Positions 5,286 to 5,467 of a stretch of 5,467 nucleotides of DNA are shown one piece after another (position 1 is the first letter of the stretch; each line of letters begins with the position of its first letter). The notes beneath the pieces are model-generated. The model was not told the origin of the DNA. It searched no databases and was given only the letters and a program-made list of their open reading frames with translations. The DNA comes from Thermoplasmata archaeon M9B1D (GTDB lineage Archaea > Thermoplasmatota > E2 > DHVEG-1), in contig MUGC01000088.1 of assembly GCA_002900535.1 (NCBI GenBank), positions 1 to 5,467 of the forward strand. The letters are read 5' to 3'. A program made the position numbers and the translations under genes.

Positions 5286-5467
5286 ATGAAACCATATTTA
5301 TTGCAAACACTTAAAGAGCTCGCTTTACTTGGAGCGATTAAAAATAAAATAGAAATATCTTCTCTTGAGCTTGGTAAACAAATTGAATCAAGTCAGCAAA
5401 CCGCTTCGAGGTATTTACTTGAACTTGATAAAATAGGGATGGTTACACGAGAATTAGGGATTAAAAA
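5286..5467 (+). CDS. ribK: CTP-dependent riboflavin kinase / riboflavin regulator, N-terminal winged-helix part (3' end beyond window)
   Basis: The first 60 codons of a gene that runs off the right edge. The sequence starts MKPYLLQTLKELALLGAIKN, then ISSLELGKQIESSQQTASRY (24-43), then LLELDKIGMV. This is the helix-turn-helix of archaeal riboflavin kinases such as Thermoplasma acidophilum Ta1064, whose relatives share the ELG-K-I-x-x-SQQTASR pattern. The C-terminal kinase domain, which in this family makes FMN from riboflavin using CTP, would lie outside the window and cannot be checked. Proteins with this architecture (RbkR) are known to repress riboflavin genes as well as phosphorylate riboflavin. 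The ATG follows AAGAAGGTAAAATTTA, giving a plausible ribosome binding site, and lies 33 bases after the winged-helix gene. If no kinase domain follows, it would be another wHTH regulator using the same DNA-binding fold. Confidence 0.72.
   Translation, partial: MKPYLLQTLKELALLGAIKNKIEISSLELGKQIESSQQTASRYLLELDKIGMVTRELGIK

Overview
The window is AT-rich (roughly 30% G+C by eye) and reads as archaeal, most likely a Thermoplasmatota lineage of the sediment/MBG-D kind. The markers are an archaeal-type Nog1 GTPase, the start of a CTP-dependent riboflavin kinase of the archaeal type with an N-terminal winged helix, TATA-like boxes about 25-35 bases upstream of start codons with little or no leader, and a secreted gingipain-like (C25) peptidase with a PKD-like domain. 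Lineage assignment is inference from gene content, not a placement.

Layout. Minus strand: positions 458 to 1 hold the first 152 codons of nog1, running off the left edge. Upstream of it, 3163 to 527 encodes an 878-residue exported C25-family cysteine peptidase. A 190-base AT-rich intergenic region (3164-3353) carries divergent promoters. Plus strand: 3354-4064 encodes a signal-peptide-bearing pyroglutamyl peptidase I homologue, 4214-4915 a small radical SAM protein of unknown substrate, 5031-5252 a 73-residue winged-helix protein, and 5286 to the right edge the DNA-binding domain of a riboflavin kinase/regulator (RibK/RbkR type).

How the genes may work together. The two divergent exported proteins suggest extracellular protein breakdown: an endopeptidase-like C25 enzyme, and an exopeptidase that would remove N-terminal pyroglutamate from peptides. 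The winged-helix gene and ribK are 33 bases apart and share an identical 10-base sequence directly before their start codons, so they look like a co-transcribed pair, perhaps linked to flavin control. Nog1 is a housekeeping ribosome-assembly factor with its own probable promoter.

Most unusual items: the C25 catalytic domain is split by about 375 residues between the catalytic His and Cys, filled with out-of-phase jelly-roll-like repeats; it ends in a short basic/hydrophobic tail that may be an archaeal sorting signal; and the pyroglutamyl peptidase, normally cytosolic, carries an export signal. No RNA gene, CRISPR array, insertion sequence or other mobile element was found.
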